Shown: positions 7,778 to 14,472 of the stretch, piece by piece
How positions within the stretch are numbered: the stretch's first letter is position 1
Layout: every line of letters starts with the position of its first letter
DNA from: JBMTVT01 sp049451635
Lineage (GTDB): Bacteria > Bacteroidota > Bacteroidia > Flavobacteriales > Flavobacteriaceae
DNA length: 14,472 nt
Assembly (NCBI GenBank): GCA_049451635.1
Contig: JBMTVT010000055.1
Span: 1 to 14,472 of the forward strand
Reading direction: 5' to 3'
The notes under the pieces: generated by a model
What the model was told of the DNA's origin: nothing
Seen by the model: the letters and a program-made list of their open reading frames with translations, nothing else
Database searches by the model: none
Translations under genes and position numbers: made by a program

Positions 7778-8812
7778 ATGAAAACGTTCAAACATCTAAC
7801 AATCATATTTTTAAGCATCTTAATAGTTTCATGCGGATCCAACTCTGGTGATAAAAAAAATAATTTTTCAATTATAACAAACGCTGACAAAGTAAATATT
7901 GCAAATGATGCAAGCTTAAAACTATCATTAGATAACAAGAAAAATCTTCCTGTTGATTCGGTTTCTTATACGCTCAGCGGACAAAAAATTAATGAAACGA
8001 CTGTTTTAGAATCTTTCAAACTAGGAAAGCAAACTATTGAAGCTACAGTATATACTGGAAATGGAAAAGAAATTGTTACTTCGGTAATTACCATATTAAA
8101 CAATGAGTCACCAAAAGTTTATGGTTATAAAATACTTAATGAATACCCACATGATATAACCTCTTATACCCAAGGCATTGAATTTTTAAATGACACGCTT
8201 TACGAAAGTACTGGACAGTATAAAGAATCAAAACTTAGAAAAGTAAACTACAGAACTGGAGAGATTATAAAAAATATTGATTTAGCCAATGAATATTTTG
8301 GTGAAGGCCTAACCATTTTAAAAAACAAAGTGTACCAGCTTACATGGCAAAAAGGCACTGGTTTTGTGTATGATGTAAACTCTTTTGAAAAACTAAGCAG
8401 TTTTAAATATGGCAATAGTAAGGAAGGTTGGGGCTTATGCAATGATAACAAAACGCTTTATAAAAGTGATGGCACTGAAAAAATATGGCTCTTAAATCCG
8501 GACACGTTGGTAGAGGAAGATTTTATACAAGTTTACACCAATAAAGGAAAAATAGTTGGCATCAATGAAATGGAATGGATTGAGGGCAATATTTATGCAA
8601 ACCGCTATCAAAAAGATGGCGTAGCTATCATAAACCCTAAAAATGGTGCAGTAATCGGCGTTATAGACTTCTCCCCTCTTAAAAAGCTTGTAACACAGCA
8701 CGAAGGTTTAGATGTACTAAACGGCATAGCTTACAACCCAACTAACAAAACTATTTTTGTAACAGGTAAACGCTGGGATAAAGTTTTTGAGGTTGAAGTT
8801 ACTGAAAAATGA
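7778..8812 (+). CDS. Glutaminyl-cyclotransferase family lipoprotein
   Basis: This belongs to the plant/bacterial-type glutamine cyclotransferase family (Glu_cyclase_2), five-bladed beta-propellers that turn N-terminal Gln into pyroglutamate. The 344-residue protein has a lipoprotein signal (LIVSC, Cys19), so it acts in the envelope. Residues about 30-108 form an extra beta-sandwich-like, Ig-type domain not found in the minimal enzyme. The catalytic propeller starts near 115. Family motifs are YTQGIEF (130-136), ESTG (143-146), GEGLT (175-179), EGWGL (216-220), NEMEW (263-267), NIYANRYQ (271-278), LNGIAYN (314-320) and FVTGKRWDKVFEV (327-339). Pyroglutamate capping would suit the many exported proteins with Gln after the signal cleavage site, including two in this window, but that link is inference. 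TAAATTTA at 7761-7768 may be a -7 element. It converges on dsbD with two bases between stops. Confidence 0.87.
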   Translation: MKTFKHLTIIFLSILIVSCGSNSGDKKNNFSIITNADKVNIANDASLKLSLDNKKNLPVDSVSYTLSGQKINETTVLESFKLGKQTIEATVYTGNGKEIVTSVITILNNESPKVYGYKILNEYPHDITSYTQGIEFLNDTLYESTGQYKESKLRKVNYRTGEIIKNIDLANEYFGEGLTILKNKVYQLTWQKGTGFVYDVNSFEKLSSFKYGNSKEGWGLCNDNKTLYKSDGTEKIWLLNPDTLVEEDFIQVYTNKGKIVGINEMEWIEGNIYANRYQKDGVAIINPKNGAVIGVIDFSPLKKLVTQHEGLDVLNGIAYNPTNKTIFVTGKRWDKVFEVEVTEK

Positions 8813-8814
8813 GT

Positions 8815-10833
8815 CTATTTAAAACTTTTAAATACCCCTAACCCACACTCCAAAAATTTGGCATATGCTTCTTCATCTGGTGTATAACCCACTGGTTGAT
8901 TTAAAATTTTAGTACCATCGGCATTTAACAACACATAATAAGGCTGCGAATTAGTTTGGAAAAACTGCGTTTGAAAATTGGCCCATTTATGTCCGTAGTT
9001 TTTGAGCTGTCTTGTGCCTCCATTAATACGGTTTACCAAAACTTGCTCATCCTCAGGTAATTCTTTTTTATCATCAACATATAGTGAAATAAGCACATAA
9101 TCATCTCTTAAATACTTATCAATACGCTTTTTAGACCATACGTGCTCTTCCATTTTTCTACAGTTTACACAGGCATAACCTGTAAAATCCAATATTATGG
9201 GTTTATTTACTTTTTGGGCATAAGCAATACCTGTTTTTAAATCTTTGAAACACTCAAGATTATTAGGACAATCTTGAGGATATAAAAAACTATATCCAAC
9301 TGGTGGTGCCAATCCACTTAAAACTGTTAACGAAGTAAACGTATTGGTTTCGTTATTGACCCTAAAGCCAGATGCCAAATAAACAACAAATGATGCCACC
9401 AAGATACCTCCAGCTATTCTAGAGAATGATAATTTTTTAATGGGCGAATCGTGAGGAAATTTAATCTTTCCAAATAAATACAAGGCTAGTCCACCGAAAA
9501 TAACAATCCAAATAATTAGGAAAGGTTCAATTTTTAAAACCCCCCAATGTTTTACCAAATCGGCATTTGATAGGAATTTAAACGCCAATGCCAACTCTAA
9601 AAACCCAAGTATAACCTTGGTAGTATTTAACCATCCACCCGATTTTGGCAATGCATTCATCATGTTAGGGAACATCGCAAAGAGCGCAAAAGGTAATCCT
9701 AGCGACACACCAAAACCAGCCATTCCAGCTGTAAGCTGCCACGCACCACCATCAGCAGATAAAGATCCAGCTAGTAACGACCCTAATATGGGGCCGGTAC
9801 ATGAAAAGGATACTATGGCCAATGTAAGTGCCATAAAAAAGATTCCTATCAATCCACCCGCATTTTCTGCTTGTGTGGTTTTGTTAGTCCAACTTGCAGG
9901 TAAAGTCAGTTCATAATATCCAAAAAATGAAAAAGCAAAAAATAAAAATATGGCAAAGAAAATAACGTTTAACCAGACGTTGGTAGATATTTCGTTTAAA
10001 ATATCGGGGTTTACAGAATCCAGTAAATGAAACGGTACACTTAATAGAATGTAAACTGCAAAAATAAAAAATCCGTAAAGCAAAGCTTTTGATATACCTG
10101 AGGTTTTACTTTGCCCGCTTTTCTTTGTAAAAAAACTTACTGTTAAAGGAATCATAGGAAACACACAAGGCGTTAAAAGGGCTAACAAACCTCCTAGAAA
10201 ACCAAGTCCAAAAATACTCCATAGTGATTTTCCGTTATTATCGCTGTTGGTGGTTATGGTTGCTCCACCTTCGCAGGTAATATATGACTTATTAACATCC
10301 TCGGGCGAAAATCCATAAAGCGAAGTGTTTAGCTCAGTATTATCAACAGCTACAACCGTTTCTGTAACGTCATTATTCGTGGTTGTGCTACCAAGATTAA
10401 AAATTAATTCAGCCTCTGTTGGCGGTGTACACCGTTCATCATCACAAGCCATAAACTCTACTGTTCCAGTTACAGTAGTAACCCCACTCGTTACTTTTAT
10501 TTTTTGTGTAAACTTAGCAGTGTTTTCGAAAAATTTGATTCTCATTTCAAAAACTTGATCATCAACAGTACGTCCTTCTTCCTCCAAGGTATTTCCCAGA
10601 AATTCAACCTTAGCTTCAGAATCTTCATAAGTAAAGGTAGTTGGAATTGGGCCACCTTCTGGTACCGTTTGTGAATATAAGTGCCATCCTATATCAATAG
10701 TAGCTTTTGAAATTAAATTGTATTCCGTATCCGATATTTTTTCAACTGATGTTGACCATTTTACTGGTTCAAATATTTGAGAGTGCCCTAATGTTACAAA
10801 AAGGAAAGCTAAGACTAAAAATATTTTATTCAT
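8815..10833 (-). CDS. dsbD: Thiol:disulfide interchange protein DsbD
   Basis: This inner-membrane protein carries electrons from cytoplasmic thioredoxin to the periplasm, where they reduce disulfide isomerases, TlpA-like proteins and cytochrome-maturation factors. The 672-residue protein has all three parts. A signal peptide (1-18) and an N-terminal periplasmic domain carry C130 and C135 (CDDERC). A hydrophobic core (about 205-490, roughly eight membrane segments) has redox cysteines C223 (TPCVFP) and C345 (SCTGP). A C-terminal thioredoxin domain has the active site CVNC (555-558) in the context DFTGYACVNCRKME and the cis-Pro loop QPYYVLL (630-636). Two further cysteines, C522 and C528, lie between the membrane core and the thioredoxin domain. 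No redox residue is missing. A TAGTTTTG box on the minus strand at 10919-10926 may drive it, leaving a leader of about 80 bases. Confidence 0.95.
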   Translation of the reverse strand: MNKIFLVLAFLFVTLGHSQIFEPVKWSTSVEKISDTEYNLISKATIDIGWHLYSQTVPEGGPIPTTFTYEDSEAKVEFLGNTLEEEGRTVDDQVFEMRIKFFENTAKFTQKIKVTSGVTTVTGTVEFMACDDERCTPPTEAELIFNLGSTTTNNDVTETVVAVDNTELNTSLYGFSPEDVNKSYITCEGGATITTNSDNNGKSLWSIFGLGFLGGLLALLTPCVFPMIPLTVSFFTKKSGQSKTSGISKALLYGFFIFAVYILLSVPFHLLDSVNPDILNEISTNVWLNVIFFAIFLFFAFSFFGYYELTLPASWTNKTTQAENAGGLIGIFFMALTLAIVSFSCTGPILGSLLAGSLSADGGAWQLTAGMAGFGVSLGLPFALFAMFPNMMNALPKSGGWLNTTKVILGFLELALAFKFLSNADLVKHWGVLKIEPFLIIWIVIFGGLALYLFGKIKFPHDSPIKKLSFSRIAGGILVASFVVYLASGFRVNNETNTFTSLTVLSGLAPPVGYSFLYPQDCPNNLECFKDLKTGIAYAQKVNKPIILDFTGYACVNCRKMEEHVWSKKRIDKYLRDDYVLISLYVDDKKELPEDEQVLVNRINGGTRQLKNYGHKWANFQTQFFQTNSQPYYVLLNADGTKILNQPVGYTPDEEAYAKFLECGLGVFKSFK

Positions 10834-11165
10834 TAAGTTTATTAATTACTGTGATTATTAAAAAAAGCAACCTCTAATGTGCATTTTAAAACGGCTACAA
10901 TATGTAAATTTAGTTATGCAAAACTAAACAAAAGTAGTTTTATATATAAACAGTTAAAAGTTATAATTTACTTAAATATTTTAAGAAACTTTATACTAGC
11001 TATATTAAATTGTATTGTGAAAATATTTAGACCTAAATTGAAAACCAATAATAATATTTAAAAATATAAAGAGTTTTTGTATCATTTATTACATATATGA
11101 CAAAAATCATATTTTAATATCCGCCTTCAACTGACCTTTGTAGTATAATTTTAATTCTACAAAAA
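10834..11165. other. 332-base AT-rich divergent spacer
   Basis: This region lies between dsbD (-) and the first yceI-like gene (+), so it should hold both promoters. Visible elements are a minus-strand TAGTTTTG (10919-10926), a short AT palindrome CTTAAA-TAT-TTTAAG (10971-10985), a CRP/FNR-like palindrome (11095-11112), and TAATTTTA (11146-11153) as a possible plus-strand -7 box. A 60-codon plus-strand open frame (10879-11061) is Lys/Ile/Asn-rich, has no family resemblance and is most likely chance. No RNA gene was recognised. Confidence 0.6.
11095..11112. promoter_or_regulatory. CRP/FNR-like operator palindrome
   Basis: ATATGACAAAAATCATAT is a perfect dyad: 6-base arms ATATGA/TCATAT around 6 central bases. 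The inner TATGA-N6-TCATA has the arm size and spacing of CRP/FNR-family sites (TGTGA-N6-TCACA). Its centre is about 62 bases before the yceI ATG and about 43-50 before the possible -7 box, a position suited to activation. The regulator's identity is inference. Confidence 0.4.
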
Positions 11166-11753
11166 ATGTTATTATCAATCAATACAATAAGAAAAACAAT
11201 AGGCGTTGGTTTGATTTTTTTGCTTATTCCAAATTTTGCCATATCACAACAGTTCAATTTAAGCAGTCATGAGTCTACAATGAGTTTGTTTGGGACTTCA
11301 AGTTTGCATGATTGGCATATCACCACTACAAATTACAATGGAAATATTTTGCTAAACGATATAACTACTTGTGATATTAAAGCGTGTGATATATCAATAA
11401 CATCTGAAAGCTTGAAAAGCGGCAAAAAATCAATGGACAAAAACACTTACAAAGCTTTAAAAACCGATGCTCATAAAACCATAAACTTTAAACTAACAAG
11501 CGTAGACAAAGTAACCAGTAAAGGAAATGGAAAACTTTTAGTAAACGCTAAAGGAAATTTAACGATAACTGGCGTAAAAAAAGCCATTTCTATTGACTTT
11601 ATCGCTGACACTTCGTTAAGTAATACCATAAGTTTAACAGGTGAAAAAACAATAAAAATGACCGATTTTAATATAGATCCGCCAAAAGCTTTATTAGGAA
11701 CCATAACCACTGGAGATGAAATAACTATAAAATTTAAATCAATATTCAAATAA
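11166..11753 (+). CDS. YceI family periplasmic protein (first copy)
   Basis: This is an exported YceI-like protein, a lipocalin-like beta barrel; family members bind isoprenoid-type lipids in their cavity. It has 195 residues with a signal peptide cut after AIS (about residue 27), leaving an N-terminal Gln. Family hallmarks are the opening GTSSLHDWHI (43-52, with HDW at 48-50), the central SGKKSMDKNTYKALKTDAH (85-103), and the closing FNIDPPKALLGTITTGDEIT (168-187). C69 and C74 are close together and could form a disulfide. The gene is followed after 27 bases by the outer-membrane barrel gene with no terminator or promoter box between them, so the two are probably one operon. The ATG at 11166 is chosen because the hydrophobic signal core begins about 12 residues later; an ATG further downstream would delete it. 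Confidence 0.87.
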   Translation: MLLSINTIRKTIGVGLIFLLIPNFAISQQFNLSSHESTMSLFGTSSLHDWHITTTNYNGNILLNDITTCDIKACDISITSESLKSGKKSMDKNTYKALKTDAHKTINFKLTSVDKVTSKGNGKLLVNAKGNLTITGVKKAISIDFIADTSLSNTISLTGEKTIKMTDFNIDPPKALLGTITTGDEITIKFKSIFK

Positions 11754-11780
11754 AATAACAAACCTTAAAAAATAGAACTT

Positions 11781-13076
11781 ATGAAATCAACTTTAAAAAA
11801 ATCAATAGTATTAGTAGCTATATTAGCTGGATTTAGTCTGTATGCTCAAAGAGATCTGGATAATTACAGACAACCCGACCAAAGAGGTGTTAATGTATTT
11901 GAAGCGCCAAAAGACAGCGTATCAACTTTTGATGGTGTTAAAGTAAGAGTTGGAGGAGCTTCAACCTTACAATACCAGGCACTAGACCATGAAAACTCTG
12001 GAGCGGTCGCTTTACAGGAAATAGGTTATAACTTTAATTTGGCAACTGCGAACTTAGACTTAGACGTAGCTTTAGCTAAAGGGGTGAGAATGCATTTAAG
12101 AACCTATTTATCTTCTCGCCACCACCCAGAACCATATGTAAAAGGTGGTTATTTTCAAATTGATAATTTAGACTTTATCAGTGAAGGTCTTTTAGAAGAC
12201 TTTATGAAACATGCAACATTAAAAGTTGGACATATGGAGAATAACTATGGTGATGCCCACTTTAGAAGAACTGATAATGCCCAGGCCATTTATAACCCAT
12301 TTGTTGGTAACTTAATCATGGATGCCTTCACTACAGAAGTTGGGGCAGAGTTGTATTATCAAAATAATGGGGTTTTATGGATGATTGGATTATCCAATGG
12401 TAAATTAAATCAAGCTGTTGTTGAGGGCTCTAATGGTAAAACAGGTGGGGCTTCATTATTAGCGAAACTAGGTTATGACAAACAATTATCTGATGATTTA
12501 AGATTCAGATTATCAAGTTCATTATATAATACGGGATTTGTTCCAAGCAACTATCTATATACAGCTGACAGAGCTGGAGCAAGATATTATTCTGTGTTAG
12601 TACCTCCAACTTTTGTTGACAGATCTGGGGCTACAGTAACTACAACCGCAACTAATACATTTAGAACAGGACGTTTTGATCCAGGATTCAGAAACAGAAT
12701 TACAGCTATTATGATTAATCCATTCTTGAAATACAATGGATTGGAATTCTTTGGAACCTTGGAGTTTGCAAATGGTGGTTCTTCATCTGAGTCTTCAGAT
12801 AGAAAAACTACTCAATTTGCAGGTGAATTGTTATACCGTTTTGGTAGCACTGAAAACTTTTACCTTGGAGCAAGGTATAATAAAGTGTCTTCTGAACAAT
12901 CATTTGGTGATGTTGATATTGATAGATTCCAATTGGGTGCTGGTTGGTTCATGACCAAAAACATCCTTGCCAAAGTTGAGTACGTATCGCAAAGTTATGA
13001 TGGTTATGCAGCTGGGAACATATTGGAAGATGGTAAATTCCATGGTTTGATGATAGAAGCTGCAATAAGTTTCTAA
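11781..13076 (+). CDS. Outer-membrane beta-barrel (porin-like) protein
   Basis: This is a predicted outer-membrane barrel of 431 residues. The signal peptide is cut after YA (residue 22), leaving mature Gln23. From about residue 50 the sequence alternates polar and hydrophobic residues in successive strands (VKVRVGGASTLQYQAL, NLATANLDLDVAL, GVRMHLRTYLSS and so on), and it ends in IEAAISF, with the terminal Phe typical of BAM-inserted barrels. The segment GHMENNYGDAHFRRTDN at about 149-165 resembles the strand-turn region of OprP/OprO-like or related porins, but I cannot name the family or the solute. No TonB box or plug is seen, so it is not a TonB-dependent receptor. It is almost certainly co-transcribed with the YceI gene 27 bases upstream, and a long inverted repeat lies 17 bases downstream. 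Confidence 0.8.
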   Translation: MKSTLKKSIVLVAILAGFSLYAQRDLDNYRQPDQRGVNVFEAPKDSVSTFDGVKVRVGGASTLQYQALDHENSGAVALQEIGYNFNLATANLDLDVALAKGVRMHLRTYLSSRHHPEPYVKGGYFQIDNLDFISEGLLEDFMKHATLKVGHMENNYGDAHFRRTDNAQAIYNPFVGNLIMDAFTTEVGAELYYQNNGVLWMIGLSNGKLNQAVVEGSNGKTGGASLLAKLGYDKQLSDDLRFRLSSSLYNTGFVPSNYLYTADRAGARYYSVLVPPTFVDRSGATVTTTATNTFRTGRFDPGFRNRITAIMINPFLKYNGLEFFGTLEFANGGSSSESSDRKTTQFAGELLYRFGSTENFYLGARYNKVSSEQSFGDVDIDRFQLGAGWFMTKNILAKVEYVSQSYDGYAAGNILEDGKFHGLMIEAAISF

Positions 13077-13093
13077 CTACCTATTTACAAGGC

Positions 13094-13162
13094 AATAAGT
13101 CTTAATACTAGAAAACAAATAGATTTTTTTTATTAAATTTATAAATAGTATTAAGACTTATT
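13094..13162 (+). repeat. 17-bp perfect inverted repeat with 35-base loop
   Basis: AATAAGTCTTAATACTA (13094-13110) is exactly complementary to TAGTATTAAGACTTATT (13146-13162). The 35-base loop is A/T only apart from three or four bases and contains eight consecutive T (13124-13131). It starts 17 bases after the barrel gene's stop. It is not a standard terminator: the T-run is inside the loop, not after the stem, although a weak ATTCCATT follows. It may be an mRNA 3'-end stabiliser, a leaky terminator that lowers expression of the second YceI gene, or a tiny mobile-element relic. No target-site duplication is visible. Confidence 0.7.
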
Positions 13163-13184
13163 CCATTAAAAAAATTGTGATGAA

Positions 13185-13265
13185 ATGAGCCAAAACAATA
13201 AGTTGATACCAACTGAAATGGTTTTTAGCACATTACACCTGCCAATAAAAAACAATAAAATTTAA
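13185..13265 (+). CDS. Possible 26-residue small protein
   Basis: An ATG-started frame encodes MSQNNKLIPTEMVFSTLHLP and six further residues, ending in TAA four bases before the ATG of the second YceI gene. The close junction would allow translational coupling, and the composition looks protein-like, but frames this short are common by chance in AT-rich spacers. No family is recognised. An internal AGTTG-ATAC-CAACT hairpin lies at 13201-13214. Confidence 0.25.
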   Translation: MSQNNKLIPTEMVFSTLHLPIKNNKI

Positions 13266-13269
13266 ACAG

Positions 13270-13854
13270 ATGAAAAAGGCTCTATTATTTGTTACCGTTT
13301 TATTTATGTTAGGTTTTACGTATAAAAATTACTTAAAACAAACCGCTATCATTATTAAGCCAGAGAGTAATTTAATTATAAAAGGCAAAACCAATTTAAA
13401 TACATTTGATTGCTCTTTTGATGTTCTTAATTTAAAAAACCCAATACCCGTATTTTACACAGTTGAAAAAGGCAAAATGTTTTTTAAGGAAACAAATCTA
13501 GTACTTGAAAATGACTGTTTTGATTGTGACAACAAAGCTATGAACAAAGACTTTAGAGAGCTTTTAAAAACTGGGGAACACCCTAAAATATATCTCAGAA
13601 TAAAAGAATTAGAGAATGTAAATACAGACAAAGCAACTTTAATGGTACATTTAAACATGGAAATCGCTGGGATAACTATACCTTATAAAGTACCTGTTAA
13701 AATAGAAGCAGAAAAAGAAAACCTATTTGTAAGAGGCAAACTAGCAGTAGATATTTGTGATTTTAAATTAGAACCACCCAAAAAACTATTGGGGATTATA
13801 AAAGTAGATAACGAGATTGAAGTTGATTTTCAATTGTTATTAGAAGAATGTTAG
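13270..13854 (+). CDS. Divergent YceI-like protein (second copy)
   Basis: This 194-residue protein has the same length and layout as the first YceI protein. It has an N-terminal hydrophobic signal or anchor (about 4-17), an opening NLIIKGKTNLNTFDC (34-48), a central MNKDFRELLKTGEHPKIYLRI (91-111) and a closing FKLEPPKKLLGIIKVDNEIE (165-184), all aligning with the YceI pattern. It departs from the family at the HDW motif, which here reads FDC (46-48), and it carries extra cysteines: C48, CFDC at 83-86, C163, and the last residue C194. The signal has no obvious cleavage site, so it may stay anchored. It is separated from the barrel gene by an inverted repeat and a possible small ORF, and may still share the transcript. 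Its stop lies one base from the stop of the opposing PorP/SprF gene. Confidence 0.78.
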   Translation: MKKALLFVTVLFMLGFTYKNYLKQTAIIIKPESNLIIKGKTNLNTFDCSFDVLNLKNPIPVFYTVEKGKMFFKETNLVLENDCFDCDNKAMNKDFRELLKTGEHPKIYLRIKELENVNTDKATLMVHLNMEIAGITIPYKVPVKIEAEKENLFVRGKLAVDICDFKLEPPKKLLGIIKVDNEIEVDFQLLLEEC

Positions 13855-13855
13855 T

Positions 13856-14472
13856 TTAATGTACAGGACTTTGTGTACATGGACAATTACTAATACCTTG
13901 TAAAAAGTCAATACCAATAGTAACCACATGTGTACCAGAGTTAAAACCAGATAAATCATTTTTCGTTACTTGATACGCATAGCCAAAGTAAAATATGGAT
14001 TTTTTAAAACCAGCCATGGGACCTATATTTAAAGGCTTAAAAAACTGGTCGTTCAAAAAGCGATATGAAATTCCACCCCAAAAATAGTCTTCATTCCTGT
14101 TATACTTTCTAAATTTAAAATTTACATCAGTAGCTGAACGCTTATCGCTTGTGAACATTTGATAAAAAATGGAAGGCTCAAATTCTAACCCACTATTCTT
14201 CGGTCCTCTAAAAGTATATCCAGAATAAACTTGGTAGTTTAAAAGCAAATTAGGTTCAAAAACCCTTGATGAACCATCAAAATCTTTATCTAGTAAATTG
14301 TTTAAGTTTAAACTTAAAAAGAATCCTTTTAACCTAAACAAAGCTCCAACATCAAAATTATGGTTTGTTGTACGTCTGTCATCAGTCACATAAGGATCTA
14401 TAGTTGGATTTTCATATGTTGTATTAAAATTATTAATGTCTATTCGGAAATTATTGATATTATAAGAAATAC
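13856..14472 (-). CDS. PorP/SprF family outer-membrane protein, 5' end outside the window
   Basis: This is the C-terminal 204 or so residues of a type IX secretion/gliding PorP/SprF family beta-barrel. The frame stays open to the right edge (the codons before the GTG at 14389 read ...ENPTIDPY), so 14389 is not the start and the gene is cut by the window. Family features are the alternating strands, GALFRLKGFFLSLNLNNLLD, NIGPMAGFKKSIFYFGYAYQ and the near-terminal FNSGTHVVTIGIDFLQG. It ends with a short Cys-containing tail (NCPCTQSPVH). Flavobacteria usually have many paralogues of this family, often next to a large surface protein they help export or anchor. No gldK-gldN or other T9SS core genes are in view, so this is more likely an accessory paralogue than the core SprF itself. 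Confidence 0.87.
   Translation of the reverse strand, partial: ISYNINNFRIDINNFNTTYENPTIDPYVTDDRRTTNHNFDVGALFRLKGFFLSLNLNNLLDKDFDGSSRVFEPNLLLNYQVYSGYTFRGPKNSGLEFEPSIFYQMFTSDKRSATDVNFKFRKYNRNEDYFWGGISYRFLNDQFFKPLNIGPMAGFKKSIFYFGYAYQVTKNDLSGFNSGTHVVTIGIDFLQGISNCPCTQSPVH

Noticed and set aside
7618..7938. 106-codon minus-strand open frame over ffs and the start of the cyclotransferase gene
   Set aside because: It runs through the SRP RNA and antisense to the lipoprotein signal region; no protein family resemblance.
10879..11061. 60-codon plus-strand open frame in the dsbD/yceI spacer
   Set aside because: Lys/Ile/Asn-rich translation of AT-rich DNA, no promoter or family match; it overlaps the probable dsbD promoter.
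13859..13880. ATGTACA/TGTACAT stem-loop at the end of the PorP/SprF gene as a bidirectional terminator
   Set aside because: The 7-bp stem is AT-rich, TGTACA is itself palindromic, and no T-run follows on either strand; the bases encode the C-terminal residues of the protein.
1..14472. A defence island, phage or CRISPR system
   Set aside because: No Cas, restriction, toxin-antitoxin, integrase or transposase sequence and no regularly spaced repeats were seen anywhere in the window.

Overview
The window looks like a piece of chromosome from a marine-type member of the Flavobacteriaceae (Bacteroidota). The evidence is low GC content, absence of Shine-Dalgarno sequences before most starts, promoters of the Bacteroidota form (TTG, about 19 bases, TAnnTTTG), many lipoproteins and outer-membrane barrels, and a PorP/SprF-family protein at the right edge. 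No tRNA, rRNA, insertion sequence, phage gene or CRISPR array was seen.

Layout, left to right. (1) Core translation genes: pheT (+) with a clear promoter and terminator, a small DUF2007 protein (+), then a YbiT-type ABC-F ATPase (-). (2) Envelope lipoproteins: a large lipoprotein with a thioredoxin-like domain that lacks both catalytic cysteines (+), facing a small fast-evolving lipoprotein with a putative Ig-like segment (-). (3) A short-chain dehydrogenase (-) downstream of the small SRP RNA gene ffs (-), which has a textbook promoter. (4) A glutaminyl-cyclotransferase-type lipoprotein (+) facing a full-length DsbD (-). (5) After a 332-base AT-rich divergent spacer holding a CRP/FNR-like palindrome, a YceI gene, an outer-membrane beta-barrel gene and, after a 17-bp inverted repeat, a second divergent YceI gene (all +). 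(6) The 3' part of a PorP/SprF-family gene (-), cut by the window edge.

Most of the window is ordinary housekeeping and envelope biology. DsbD feeds reducing power to the periplasm, the lipoproteins and barrel act at the envelope, and PheT, ABC-F and SRP RNA serve translation and protein targeting. Four things stand out. The ABC-F protein has lost both halves of one of its two composite ATP sites while keeping the other intact. The YceI-barrel-YceI cluster looks like a functional unit with its own operator-like palindrome. A long perfect inverted repeat lies inside that cluster. All four convergent gene junctions have only 1-2 bases between stop codons. I see no unmistakable new defence or mobile system; the YceI-barrel-YceI locus is the best candidate for undescribed biology.
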